Shown here piece after piece: positions 1-7,993 of a stretch of 64,000 nucleotides of DNA. The DNA is from Rhodococcus sp. Leaf278 (GTDB taxonomy: Bacteria; Actinomycetota; Actinomycetes; Mycobacteriales; Mycobacteriaceae). Location of the stretch: positions 62,001-126,000 of the forward strand of contig NZ_LMRR01000044.1 in assembly GCF_001426085.1 (NCBI RefSeq), written 5' to 3'. The notes under the pieces are model-generated. The model had not been told where the DNA came from and did not search any database. It saw nothing but the letters and a program-made list of their open reading frames with translations. Positions within the stretch are counted from its first letter, which is position 1, and the number at the start of each line of letters is the position of its first letter. A program made the position numbers and the translations under genes.

Positions 1-1
1 A

Positions 2-895
2 CCGAAGCTCATCGTCGACGACCGGCGTATCACGTCACCGGTGCTCGATTCTCTGCGTGCCGCATGGCAAGCCGGTCGCGACGCCACCGCGGGATGGGCC
101 GTCGACACGTACACCGTCGACGGAACCGGCGAGCGCCGCGTCGGATTCCAGGGACCGGGTGGGCCGGATCTGCACGCCACGCTCGATCCGCGCGTGCAAC
201 TCGCGGCCGAGAACGCAGTGGTGATGGCAGGGACGTCCGCGTCGATCGTGGCCTTGTCCACCTCGACCGGCGCGATCATCGGTGCGGCACAGAACAGTTA
301 CGCGAACGAGCAAGGCGACGTGGCCTTCGGCGGTTCCTACCCGGCCGGCACCGCGTCGGATCTGATCAGGGCTGTGCAGTCCGATCGTGGTGACGACAGC
401 GGCGAGGACGCAGCCGCGCGGCTCGGCCTGGGAATTCACTACTCGATGCCCGGTCTCGACGCCTACACCGGGACTCCCGCGGACAGTCGTAGTGCAATCG
501 ACGGCATCCGCACCGTGTCCACGGCCTCCGGTGACGAAGCGACCGTGACGCCGTTCGGACTTGCCCAGATGGCGGCGGCAATCTCGCGGGGCAGCGCACC
601 GATTCCCACCATCGTCGCCGGACAGACCGCCGTCGCCGACCGCGAGTCGGAGCCGATCGGAGCGGACGCGTCGAACCGGTTGCGCGGCATACTCGCCGAC
701 TCGTCGAGCAGCAGCGGCCTCGACACGTTCGACGGTGTCCAGGGTTTCGCCGGGGAAAGCGGCGACGATCGGTTCGTCCTCGCCACCAGTGGTGACGTCG
801 CCTTCGCGGTGTACATCGAGGACGCAGACGGTGGGGATCAGGCAGTGCGGATGACGAGCCGTTTGCTGCAGGAGATGGCGAACCCCGTCGAGTGA
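2..895 (+). CDS. Penicillin-binding-protein-like transpeptidase-domain protein, 3' part, catalytic motifs degenerate
   Basis: The reading frame is open from the window edge, so the N-terminus is missing; 297 residues are visible. The text resembles the C-terminal transpeptidase domain of class B PBPs with an NTF2-like N-terminal domain: an LDPRVQLAAENA stretch, an 'ALSTSTGAI' strand, and a GSYPAG segment where active enzymes have YPPGS. The SxxK serine/lysine motif that should follow reads TASD, and the KTG motif near the end reads FAG (GVQGFAGES). The stretch between these sites is also shorter than usual, and no clear SxN is seen. I infer a catalytically inactive pseudo-transpeptidase or scaffold in wall synthesis rather than a working PBP. 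The frame is intact to the stop, so it is not an obvious pseudogene. Confidence 0.7.
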   Translation, partial: PKLIVDDRRITSPVLDSLRAAWQAGRDATAGWAVDTYTVDGTGERRVGFQGPGGPDLHATLDPRVQLAAENAVVMAGTSASIVALSTSTGAIIGAAQNSYANEQGDVAFGGSYPAGTASDLIRAVQSDRGDDSGEDAAARLGLGIHYSMPGLDAYTGTPADSRSAIDGIRTVSTASGDEATVTPFGLAQMAAAISRGSAPIPTIVAGQTAVADRESEPIGADASNRLRGILADSSSSSGLDTFDGVQGFAGESGDDRFVLATSGDVAFAVYIEDADGGDQAVRMTSRLLQEMANPVE

Positions 896-931
896 TGTGG
901 ACCAGATAGTTAGGCACGGTAGTTTTATTCG

Positions 932-1678
932 GTGACTGTGCTCGATTTCGGACTTCTGGTGGTGGCCGGGTTCTTCGCTGGGCTCATCGGGTTCGTCACC
1001 GGGCTCGCCTCGCTCGTCTCCTATCCGGCGCTGCTGGCGGTCGGCTTGCCCGCAGTGTCGGCGAACGTGACGAACACCGTGGCTCTGGTAGCTGCCGGCG
1101 TCGGAGCGACTGCGAGTTCCTCGGCCGAGCTGGCCAAGGACGGCAAGCAGTTGGTTCGGTACGCGATCTATTCCGCACTGGGCGGTAGCACCGGCGCCGT
1201 TCTGTTGCTCGTGACCCCGGACGGATCGTTCGAGGCGGTTGTCCCGTTCCTGGTCGCGATGGCTGCGGTTGCGCTCTTGTTGCAGCCGAGAATTCGAAAG
1301 TTGTCCGGGGACAAACAGTTTCCGACGCTCTATCCCCTGGCGCTGTTTGCCGTCGCGATCTACGGCGGCTATTTCGGCGCCGGAGCAGGCGTCATATTTC
1401 TTGCGCTGGCGTTGATCTGCACCGCAGATACCTTCTGGCGTGCAAGCGTTCTGAAGAGCTTCTTCCTGGGTATCGCCAATCTCATTGCCGCCATTATTTT
1501 TTCGTTTTCCGGTCAGGTCAATTGGCTGGCCGCCCTGGCGCTGGCGATCGGCTGCTTCGTCGGCGGGGCCTGCGGGCCACCGACCGTCAAAGTGATCTCG
1601 CCGATCGTCCTGCGCGTCGGAGTCGGGATTCTGGGACTCGTGCTCGCCGGATGGCTGGGGTATCAGGCTTTCGGCTGA
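932..1678 (+). CDS. TauE/SafE (UPF0721) family membrane permease
   Basis: A 248-residue, almost wholly hydrophobic protein with about eight predicted membrane segments, typical length for the family. It has the duplicated small-residue helices of TauE/SafE proteins: FFAGLIGFVTGLASLVSYP near the start and a matching YGGYFGAGAGVIFLAL half-way. Family members are implicated in export of sulfite, sulfoacetate or other anionic C2 compounds; no substrate can be read from this sequence. The GTG at 932 is chosen because it begins right at the first membrane helix; no strong ribosome-binding site precedes it. The 3' end overlaps the convergent TetR gene by 16 bases. Confidence 0.85.
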   Translation: MTVLDFGLLVVAGFFAGLIGFVTGLASLVSYPALLAVGLPAVSANVTNTVALVAAGVGATASSSAELAKDGKQLVRYAIYSALGGSTGAVLLLVTPDGSFEAVVPFLVAMAAVALLLQPRIRKLSGDKQFPTLYPLALFAVAIYGGYFGAGAGVIFLALALICTADTFWRASVLKSFFLGIANLIAAIIFSFSGQVNWLAALALAIGCFVGGACGPPTVKVISPIVLRVGVGILGLVLAGWLGYQAFG

Positions 1679-2391
1679 GTGGCTGCTTCGTCGCGGTACA
1701 ACGGTGAGTCGGAGGCAGAACGAGTCACCGTCGCGGTGATGCCCCCTTCGGCGAAGCGCAGCAACGCTCTATGGCGTTCGTCCATGTCGCGTGCATGCAT
1801 TCGGCCCCCGGTGAGACTGTCGAGCCGGAGATTGTTGGAGTAGGTGTGCATCGCGGCGGCGACCAGATGCAGGTACGCGTCGTGAATTGCCACCTCGTTC
1901 GCGTGTGGGAACAGTGTGCGCATCTGGGTCATGAAATCGGTGGCGATGGCGTTGAAGTCGTCGACGATCAGGCGACCGATCGGGTTGCCCGAGTTCGAGA
2001 GTTGGGCGATGAGCCGAAAGTAGTTGTCCCATCCAGGGTCACCGGCACGGCGGCGCATCGGTTCGGTGAACGCGTCGATCAGTGCATGAAGACGTGCGGG
2101 CCGGGTTCCACGCGTCGGTAGCGCCGACAGATGAGCGCGTCGATCGTCGTTGAGAGGGCGGATGCGTCGCGCCAGCACGGCTTGAAAGAGCGCTTCTTTA
2201 CCCCCGAATTGCTCACTGACCGAGGCCAATCGGGTGTGTGCGCGGTCGGTGATATCGCGGACACCGACACCGAAGTAGCCGCGGTCGGCGAAAAGTTCCT
2301 CGGCTGTGTCGAGCAAGCGGGTCTGCAATTCTGCGCGATTGGCGTCCCGTTTCGATCGAGCAGGCGGGTCTTCGGGGGCGGAGAACGTCAC
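1663..2391 (-). CDS. TetR/AcrR family transcriptional regulator
   Basis: 242 residues. The N-terminal helix-turn-helix is clear at about residues 22-68 (RLLDTAEELFADRGYFGVGV, then an SVSEQFGGKEALF recognition-helix region). The C-terminal ligand domain is unassigned. The GTG start overlaps the stop of the upstream fumarylacetoacetate-hydrolase-family gene (GTGA), so the two are translationally coupled in one operon. It is the best candidate to bind the two palindromes at 3320-3375 and control both this operon and the divergent alpha/beta hydrolase; that link is inferred from position only. The ligand is unknown but is probably a substrate or product of the neighbouring hydrolases. Confidence 0.88.
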   Translation of the reverse strand: MTFSAPEDPPARSKRDANRAELQTRLLDTAEELFADRGYFGVGVRDITDRAHTRLASVSEQFGGKEALFQAVLARRIRPLNDDRRAHLSALPTRGTRPARLHALIDAFTEPMRRRAGDPGWDNYFRLIAQLSNSGNPIGRLIVDDFNAIATDFMTQMRTLFPHANEVAIHDAYLHLVAAAMHTYSNNLRLDSLTGGRMHARDMDERHRALLRFAEGGITATVTRSASDSPLYRDEAATQPKA

Positions 2392-3299
2392 GAATCGAGT
2401 ATGACGTGGCTGATGCTGCCGATCCCGTCGATGGCCAGTTCCACGGTGGATCCAGGTGTGAGCCAGTGTCCGGTTTCCATCCCGCTGCCGCCGGGCAGGG
2501 TGCCGGTGGCGAACAGTTCACCGGGCCGGAGTGTCTCACTGCGGGAGGCATGCGCCAGTACTTCCCCGATGGTGTGCTGCATCCCGGCGCTCGAGACGGT
2601 GGACACGATGGTGCCGTCGATGGTGACCGTTCCCCGCAAGGAGTCGATCGTGGGCAGGATCTCGTCGGCGGTGACGGCCACCTCCGAGAGCGAGGTCGCG
2701 AAGTGTTTGGACTTCTGTGGCCCGAATCCGCTGTCCATCTCGGAGCGCTGAACGTCGCGGGCACTGAAATCGTTGAGGACGACGAACGCTCCGATGGCGT
2801 CGAGAGCCTCGTCCACGGTGGCGTCGAACAAGCCCCGTGCCAGGACGAAGCCGATCTCGAGTTCGTAGTCAAGCGCTTTCGCATAGGACGGGGCGGCGAG
2901 CGCAGTCCCCGAGGGGACGAAGGTGAGCGCGTTGGACATGTAGTAGATGGGTTGGGTGTAGAAAAGCGGCTTGGGGCGCAGCAGCGGAAAAGGCCGTCGG
3001 GTGAGCGCCTCGACGCCGGCCACTGCCCGGCTCTGCTTCGGATGGAAACGCCGGAGCAAGCCCCGACTCGCGTCGAGAACATGTTGTTCGTAGAGCATGA
3101 AGTCCCGGAACGAAGCCGGCTGGAACGGCAGCACCAGCGCACTGTGCTGGAGGTGTTCATCGGCGCGGGCCAGTTCCCACTCGGGATCGAAAACGCGGCC
3201 GCCCAAGGCCGACCGGTCGAGTGTCGGTTGCCAGGACTCACCTGTGGTCGAGGTCTGTAACTGCAGCCCGTCCGCGGTCCGTATCCGTCGCAGTTTCAC
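2388..3299 (-). CDS. Fumarylacetoacetate hydrolase (FAH) family protein
   Basis: 303 residues. The C-terminal FAH fold is visible: a YELEIGFVLARG metal-ligand region (acidic residues of the E-x-E type), a VLNDFSARDVQ motif and a GELFATGTLPGGSG segment near the end. Members cleave C-C bonds of acylpyruvates, or act as hydratases, isomerases or decarboxylases in aromatic-ring degradation. An upstream in-frame ATG exists, but the GTG at 3299 is preferred: AAAGGA lies 8 bases before it and it leaves a 5' region containing the first palindrome. It is the first gene of a two-gene operon with the TetR regulator and is divergent from an alpha/beta hydrolase. The substrate is not determinable. Confidence 0.85.
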   Translation of the reverse strand: MKLRRIRTADGLQLQTSTTGESWQPTLDRSALGGRVFDPEWELARADEHLQHSALVLPFQPASFRDFMLYEQHVLDASRGLLRRFHPKQSRAVAGVEALTRRPFPLLRPKPLFYTQPIYYMSNALTFVPSGTALAAPSYAKALDYELEIGFVLARGLFDATVDEALDAIGAFVVLNDFSARDVQRSEMDSGFGPQKSKHFATSLSEVAVTADEILPTIDSLRGTVTIDGTIVSTVSSAGMQHTIGEVLAHASRSETLRPGELFATGTLPGGSGMETGHWLTPGSTVELAIDGIGSISHVILDS

Positions 3300-3319
3300 C
3301 GCACGATTCCTTTCAGTAA

Positions 3320-3375
3320 CGGAACGAGTGTTCCGTGTAGCGTGATTCGATGTTAGCGTCGGAACGATCGTTCCG
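3320..3375. promoter_or_regulatory. Twin palindromic operators between the FAH gene and the alpha/beta hydrolase
   Basis: Two related 16-bp palindromes lie in the 94-bp divergent gap. The first, 3320-3335, is CGGAACGAGTGTTCCG, with 6-bp arms matching exactly. The second, 3360-3375, is CGGAACGATCGTTCCG, a perfect palindrome. Their centres are 40 bp apart, about four helical turns, so both face the same side of the DNA. The spacing and shared CGGAAC arms are what a dimeric regulator binding twice would need; the TetR protein encoded at the end of the FAH operon is the obvious candidate. Confidence 0.75.
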
Positions 3376-3393
3376 AAAGGGTGGGAAGTCATC

Positions 3394-4746
3394 GTGCGCG
3401 AAGTAGGTTCCGAGGTGTCTGTGCTGCAGAAGATGTTCGTCACTGCCTGCGCCATCACGCGCACCACCGATGTTGCGGCGCGAGCGACCGGCGTCGCACC
3501 GTTTCTGCCCGCGTTGTTCGCCCTGCGCTACGCCAACATGGGTGGTCTCGACCGCACCGCATTCGCCCACCAGTTGAGTGGCATTCGCTCGTTCCGCGAC
3601 GACCGCTGGTGTGGTTACTGGAACAGCATCGCGTCGAGCCATGCCGATCTCGCCACCGGGCTGCTCCGCGACCTCGCCGTCGGAACCGTCCCGAATATCG
3701 GCGGACCCGCAACCGCGGCCGACGGTGAGGCCCTCGCTGATCTGATCGCTCCCGCAGCAGCACTGTTTGCCGACCACGGTCCACAACCGAGCGCAGGCGC
3801 AATCACCGACCTTGTCGCCGCCCACGCACCCGCGGCCGATCGACTCCGGGTGACGACCGCCTTCCGGGCACTCGACGCCTGGGTGAAGGCCATGACCTAT
3901 TACCAGGTCAGCGCCTTTCCCGGCCACAGTGAGCAGCGCATGCAAGCCTATCGGCGCTCACGAGAACTGTTCGACGTCCTCATCGGCGCCGTGGCCCCAC
4001 TGCTGAACCTCAACGTCGAGTTCGTCGAGATGGCAGTCTCCGGCGGCGAAACCGTGGCGGGCTATCTCGTTCTGCCGCCCGGACCGGGACCGCACCCGAT
4101 TGTGCTGACCACCAATGGGCTCGAGGGCACCGCCCAGGAATTGGCGATACCGCAACTGCGATACCGCGACTCGGACATGGCGATGTTCCTGATGGAGATG
4201 CCCGGCAGCTACGCCTACACCAAGCCCATGGGCCCGGAATCCGAAGCGGTTTACCACGAGGTCATCGACCACCTGGTGGCCGACGATCGCCTGGACTCCC
4301 AACGGATTGCCATGGTGGGGGTCAGTTTCGGTGGATATTGGACTGCCCGCCTGGCCGCCACCGACCACCGGATCGCCGGTGCCATCGCGTGCGGCGCTCC
4401 AACGCACCGCTCTTTCACCGGTGGGGCGCTGGGAACCCCGCAGATCATTCTCCACGCCCTCGCCCAGACACTCGGCGCGCGACATCCGCTGGACCTCAAG
4501 CGCAAACTGTCCGCTCTGTCCATTCGGGACCGATACGCCGACATCTCGATACCTCTGCTGGTGATCAACGGCGACCACGACACTTTGATGAGCACCCAGG
4601 ACAGTGTCGACCTCGCCGACGCCGCTCCAAACGGCACTGTGATCCTTTATCCGGACGACGATCATTGCGCGATGGGGCACTACCGCCAGTGGCTCGACGA
4701 ATCACAACGCTGGCTCACCGAACTCTTTCTCTCCCAGAAGGTGTAG
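3394..4746 (+). CDS. Alpha/beta hydrolase with helical N-terminal extension (FrsA/C-C hydrolase-like)
   Basis: 450 residues: about 215 helical N-terminal residues followed by an alpha/beta hydrolase core. The nucleophile elbow GVSFGG sits at residues 309-314 (Ser311), a likely acid lies in NGDHD (Asp394 or Asp396), and the catalytic His is in DDDH (His424). The layout resembles FrsA-type esterases and the 2,6-dihydroxypseudooxynicotine-type C-C hydrolases. Start: GTG at 3394 with GGGAAG five bases upstream; GTGs slightly further in are possible. Together with the divergent FAH gene it suggests a short pathway that cleaves a diketone or acylpyruvate-like compound. Substrate unknown. Confidence 0.82.
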   Translation: MREVGSEVSVLQKMFVTACAITRTTDVAARATGVAPFLPALFALRYANMGGLDRTAFAHQLSGIRSFRDDRWCGYWNSIASSHADLATGLLRDLAVGTVPNIGGPATAADGEALADLIAPAAALFADHGPQPSAGAITDLVAAHAPAADRLRVTTAFRALDAWVKAMTYYQVSAFPGHSEQRMQAYRRSRELFDVLIGAVAPLLNLNVEFVEMAVSGGETVAGYLVLPPGPGPHPIVLTTNGLEGTAQELAIPQLRYRDSDMAMFLMEMPGSYAYTKPMGPESEAVYHEVIDHLVADDRLDSQRIAMVGVSFGGYWTARLAATDHRIAGAIACGAPTHRSFTGGALGTPQIILHALAQTLGARHPLDLKRKLSALSIRDRYADISIPLLVINGDHDTLMSTQDSVDLADAAPNGTVILYPDDDHCAMGHYRQWLDESQRWLTELFLSQKV

Positions 4747-4776
4747 TCGACTGTTTCACCTCCCGGAGGGCTCGCG

Positions 4777-6093
4777 TCAGATCAGTTGCGCCACAGCTTC
4801 TCTGGGGGCACTGCAGCAACCGCCGGTCGACGGTGCGTCGGGCTCGTCGAACAGGCCTGCGCCACCGCAGACGCCGGTGTCGGGAAGCGTCAGCTCCACC
4901 TTCCGTGCGCCCTCGTGGTCGCCGGCGAGTTCGGCTGCGATGCTGCGTACCTGCTCGTATCCGGTCATCGCCAGGAACGTCGGCGCGCGGCCGTAGCTCT
5001 TCATGCCGACCAGGTAGAAGCCGGGCTCGGGCTGGGTGAGTTCGTCGACGCCGTGCGGGGACACCGATCCGCACGAGTGCATGTTGGGGTCGACCAATTC
5101 CGCGACGAATCTCGGTGCCTGCAGGGTGGGGTCGAGATCGAGGCGAACCTCGGACAGCCAGGACAGATCGGGGCGGAACCCGGTAAGCGCGACGACGCGA
5201 TCGACGTTCTCGATGCGGGCACCGGTGTCGCCGATCAGCACGAGCCAACCATCCTCCACCGCAACGGTTTCGGTACGGAATCCGGAGACGACGGTGAGGT
5301 ATCCGTCGTCGACTGCCTTCTTCGCACGTTGGCCGAGCGCGCCGCGGGCCGCGAGTTCGTCCGCTTCGCCGCCGCCGAAGACCTCCGCGGTGACGCCTCG
5401 GCGCACGGCCCAGGTGAGTGTCGTTCCTGGTTCCTCTGCGGCGAGTTCGGCGAAGGTGATGATCGCGGTCAGGGCCGAGTGGCCGCTACCGGCGATGACG
5501 ACGTGTTTGCCCGCGAATGCGGATCGAGTCGTCGGGTCGGTCAAGTCGGGCACCCGGTAGTCGATCCGGTCAGCGGCGGCCTTCTCGCCGATGGCCGGAA
5601 GTCCCTCGCTGCCCAGTGGATTCGGTGATCCCCACGTGCCCGACGCGTCGACGACCGCGCGGGCGAGGATGCGTTCCTCGCCGCCGTCGGAATGCCGGAT
5701 GTGCACCGACAGCGGTTCGGTGTCGCGGCCGGCGTCGACCACGCGGTCGCGTCCGCGGCGGGCGACGCCGACCACCTCGGAGTCGACTCGGACGGCGTCG
5801 CCGAGGACAGCTGCGAGGGGCGCGAGATACTGCTCGACCCATTCGCGTCCGGTGGCATAAGTGGCGCCGTCCGGCGCGGTCCAGCCGGTGGGTTCGAGCA
5901 GCCGGGCAGCAGCGGGGTCGACGACCTCGGACCACGGGGAGAACAGCCGAACGTGATTCCACTCTGCGACGGCCGCACCTACGGACGAGCCTCGTTCGAG
6001 AACCACGACGTCGGAACCGGTTTCGGTCAGATGAGCAGCGGCGGCGAGACCGATGGGCCCTGCGCCGACCACTACTACGGGGTATTCGTTCAT
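4777..6093 (-). CDS. FAD/NAD(P)-binding flavoprotein monooxygenase-like protein of the ars operon, Cys-rich tail
   Basis: 438 residues with an N-terminal FAD-binding Rossmann motif (VVVGAGPIGLAAA, residues 6-18), an internal NAD(P)-binding motif (VVIAGSGHSAL), and a conserved VALTGFRPD segment, the arrangement of flavin monooxygenases and TrxB-like oxidoreductases. The last 45 residues carry clustered cysteines: VCGGAGLF, then GGCCSAP. Such a tail is unusual for the fold and suggests binding of a soft metal or arsenical thiolate. It is the last gene of the ars operon, 6 bases after arsO. The exact reaction is not known to me; oxidation or reduction of an organoarsenical, or As(III) sequestration, are hypotheses. 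Confidence 0.75.
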   Translation of the reverse strand: MNEYPVVVVGAGPIGLAAAAHLTETGSDVVVLERGSSVGAAVAEWNHVRLFSPWSEVVDPAAARLLEPTGWTAPDGATYATGREWVEQYLAPLAAVLGDAVRVDSEVVGVARRGRDRVVDAGRDTEPLSVHIRHSDGGEERILARAVVDASGTWGSPNPLGSEGLPAIGEKAAADRIDYRVPDLTDPTTRSAFAGKHVVIAGSGHSALTAIITFAELAAEEPGTTLTWAVRRGVTAEVFGGGEADELAARGALGQRAKKAVDDGYLTVVSGFRTETVAVEDGWLVLIGDTGARIENVDRVVALTGFRPDLSWLSEVRLDLDPTLQAPRFVAELVDPNMHSCGSVSPHGVDELTQPEPGFYLVGMKSYGRAPTFLAMTGYEQVRSIAAELAGDHEGARKVELTLPDTGVCGGAGLFDEPDAPSTGGCCSAPREAVAQLI

Positions 6094-6099
6094 GACTGT

Positions 6100-7152
6100 C
6101 TACCTTTCCTCGTTCTGAGTCAGGATTCGGGCAAGTTCTTCCACGGCGGCGCGCGCGGTGCGTCCGACGCCGATCAAGGTCGCCGACGCAAGGCCGGTCC
6201 AGTCGCCGTAGCCGAGGAACACCACTCGGGGCTCGTCCCGAACATGCCAGCGATCCAGGGCGATTCGATCATTGCTCAGGTGCAGCGGCCCAAGATGTCG
6301 GAGCGCGGGCCGAAATCCGGTGCACCAGACGATCGCATCCAGTTTCTCCGTCGTGTGCCCGTCAGTCACGCCGTCGGCTGTGATCGTCGTGAACATCGGC
6401 CGGGCCTGCAGGACACCGCGATCCCTGGCCTGCTTCACCGGCGGGACCATGACGATGTCGCCCAAGCCTGCGACCCCGCCGGTATCGGTGTCACCCGCTG
6501 CCAGCGCTCGGGCGCGGTCGCTGGCGACATCGAACAGCACTCGGCCGTCGACATCGTCGGGCAGAAACCTGGGCTCGCGGTTGGTGAACCACAGGGTCTC
6601 GGCGACGGTAGAGATCTCGGCGAGGATCTGCGCCGCCGAGTTTCCGCCCCCGACGATGCCGACACGCCTGCCTGCAAACACATCCGGTGATCGGTAGTCG
6701 GCGGCATGCAGTTGGATCCCGCCGAAGTCACGCATACCGGGGTAGCTCGGCCAGAACGGCCGAGACCACGTTCCAGTGGCATTGATGACGGCTGCGGCAG
6801 AATAGGACGCGCCGTCGGTGTCGATTCGATAGCCGTCCTCGACGCGATGCACGGACGTCACCTCGACGGGTCTGCGCACCGGCAACTCGTACTTCTTCTC
6901 GTATACCCGGAGGTAGTCCACGACGTGCGATGCCGAAGGAAAACCGTTGGGCCACGGCGGCATCGGCCAGCCGGGTAGTCGCGAGTACTCTGCCGGTGAG
7001 AACAGGTGCAGCGACGGCCAGTAGTCCTGCCAGGAGCCTCCGGCATGGGTCTGGTTGTCGAGGATGACGAAGTCGAGCCCGGCTCGTCGCAGGTAGTAGC
7101 CGGCGGCCAGTCCTGCCTGACCGCCGCCGATCACCACCACGTCGTACTTCAT
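6100..7152 (-). CDS. arsO: ArsO-like flavin-dependent monooxygenase
   Basis: 350 residues. The FAD motif VVIGGGQAGLAAGYYLRRAG is at the N-terminus, a second nucleotide motif VGIVGGGNSAAQI lies near the middle, and an ATG-type motif (AVINATGTWS) and IVWCTGFRPAL follow, as in YhfK/CzcO/ArsO-type single-component flavin monooxygenases. Genes of this type are recurrent in actinobacterial ars operons. The ATG at 7152 is chosen because the FAD motif begins four residues in; the frame runs open further upstream but only as a shadow of arsC. It starts 5 bases after the stop of the first arsC. The in vivo substrate is unresolved. Confidence 0.82.
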   Translation of the reverse strand: MKYDVVVIGGGQAGLAAGYYLRRAGLDFVILDNQTHAGGSWQDYWPSLHLFSPAEYSRLPGWPMPPWPNGFPSASHVVDYLRVYEKKYELPVRRPVEVTSVHRVEDGYRIDTDGASYSAAAVINATGTWSRPFWPSYPGMRDFGGIQLHAADYRSPDVFAGRRVGIVGGGNSAAQILAEISTVAETLWFTNREPRFLPDDVDGRVLFDVASDRARALAAGDTDTGGVAGLGDIVMVPPVKQARDRGVLQARPMFTTITADGVTDGHTTEKLDAIVWCTGFRPALRHLGPLHLSNDRIALDRWHVRDEPRVVFLGYGDWTGLASATLIGVGRTARAAVEELARILTQNEER

Positions 7153-7157
7153 TCGAG

Positions 7158-7574
7158 TCAAGCGTCGGTGCCGCGCATGCGAGATGCGAGTTCCTCGACG
7201 CGAGCGGCAATATCGTGACGCACCAGACGCATGCGTTCGATGCCGTCGATACCACGTTCGGACGGCTCGTCGGTGTTCCAGTTCTCGAACGTCGGACCGT
7301 CGACTGGATCGACGTTTGCCTCGCTGCCGAGAGTGATCACATAGTCGATGCGAGACACCAAGTCCGGGTCTATCGGCTTCGGCTGTTCGCCGGAAAGGTC
7401 GACGCCGACTTCGAGGAGAGCCTGGGCCGACAGTGCGTTGACCGTTCCAGCCGGCTTGGTTCCCGCCGAGTGCACCTCGACCGAATCGCCTGCGGTCTTG
7501 CGCATCAGACCGGCCGCCATCTGAGACTTGCCGCCGTTCTTGACGCAGACGAACAGCACGCTGGGTCTTGTCAT
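7158..7574 (-). CDS. arsC: Arsenate reductase, mycothiol-linked ArsC1 type (CVKNGGKS)
   Basis: 138 residues, low-molecular-weight tyrosine-phosphatase fold. The P-loop is FVCVKNGGKSQMAAG, with nucleophile Cys10 and Lys where most family members have Arg. This NGGKS form matches, from memory, the Corynebacterium glutamicum ArsC1/ArsC2 enzymes that couple As(V) to mycothiol and are regenerated by mycoredoxin; a mycothiol-producing host fits. It lacks the second and third cysteines of the thioredoxin-linked family. Its start overlaps the stop of the other arsC by 4 bases (ATGA), so the two are made together. Confidence 0.85.
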   Translation of the reverse strand: MTRPSVLFVCVKNGGKSQMAAGLMRKTAGDSVEVHSAGTKPAGTVNALSAQALLEVGVDLSGEQPKPIDPDLVSRIDYVITLGSEANVDPVDGPTFENWNTDEPSERGIDGIERMRLVRHDIAARVEELASRMRGTDA

Positions 7575-7993
7575 GAGGCCGAACTCTGCTTCGCTGGAAC
7601 CAGTTCCGCAATCAATTCTTCGATTCGGCTCTTGATCTCGTCACGAATCGGGCGGACAGCTTCGACGCCCTTGCCGGCCGGATCGGCCAGTGCCCAGTCG
7701 CGGTAACTCACACCCGGGAACACCGGGCACGCGTCGCCGCAGCCCATGGTGATGACGACATCGGAGGTCTCGACGGCCTCCGGAGTCAGAATTTTCGGAG
7801 ACTGCGTCGAGATGTCGATGCCGAGTTCGGCCATGGCCTCGACCGCCGCGGAATTGATGGTCTCTGCGGGTGCGCTACCGGCGGACCGCACTTCGACGGT
7901 ATCGCCGGCGAGGTGGGACAGAAAACCGGCGGCCATCTGAGATCGACCGGCGTTGTGGACGCAGACGAAGAGAACGCTGAGTGTGTCGGACAT
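7571..7993 (-). CDS. arsC: Arsenate reductase, classical LMW-phosphatase ArsC
   Basis: 140 residues. The P-loop reads FVCVHNAGRSQMAAG (Cys11, canonical Arg), and the later VITMGCGDACPVFPG segment holds the additional cysteines found in thioredoxin- or thiol-linked ArsC proteins. It reduces arsenate to arsenite in the cytoplasm so that Acr3 can export it. It follows acr3 with a TGATG junction, sharing one base, and is followed by the second arsC with a 4-base overlap. Two reductases of different subtype in one operon imply either two electron donors or a division of labour. Confidence 0.9.
   Translation of the reverse strand: MSDTLSVLFVCVHNAGRSQMAAGFLSHLAGDTVEVRSAGSAPAETINSAAVEAMAELGIDISTQSPKILTPEAVETSDVVITMGCGDACPVFPGVSYRDWALADPAGKGVEAVRPIRDEIKSRIEELIAELVPAKQSSAS

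Noticed and set aside
7153..7611. Extended N-terminus for ArsO reaching to 7611
   Set aside because: The extension is antisense-like text overlapping the arsC gene in another frame; the FAD motif begins at the ATG at 7152.
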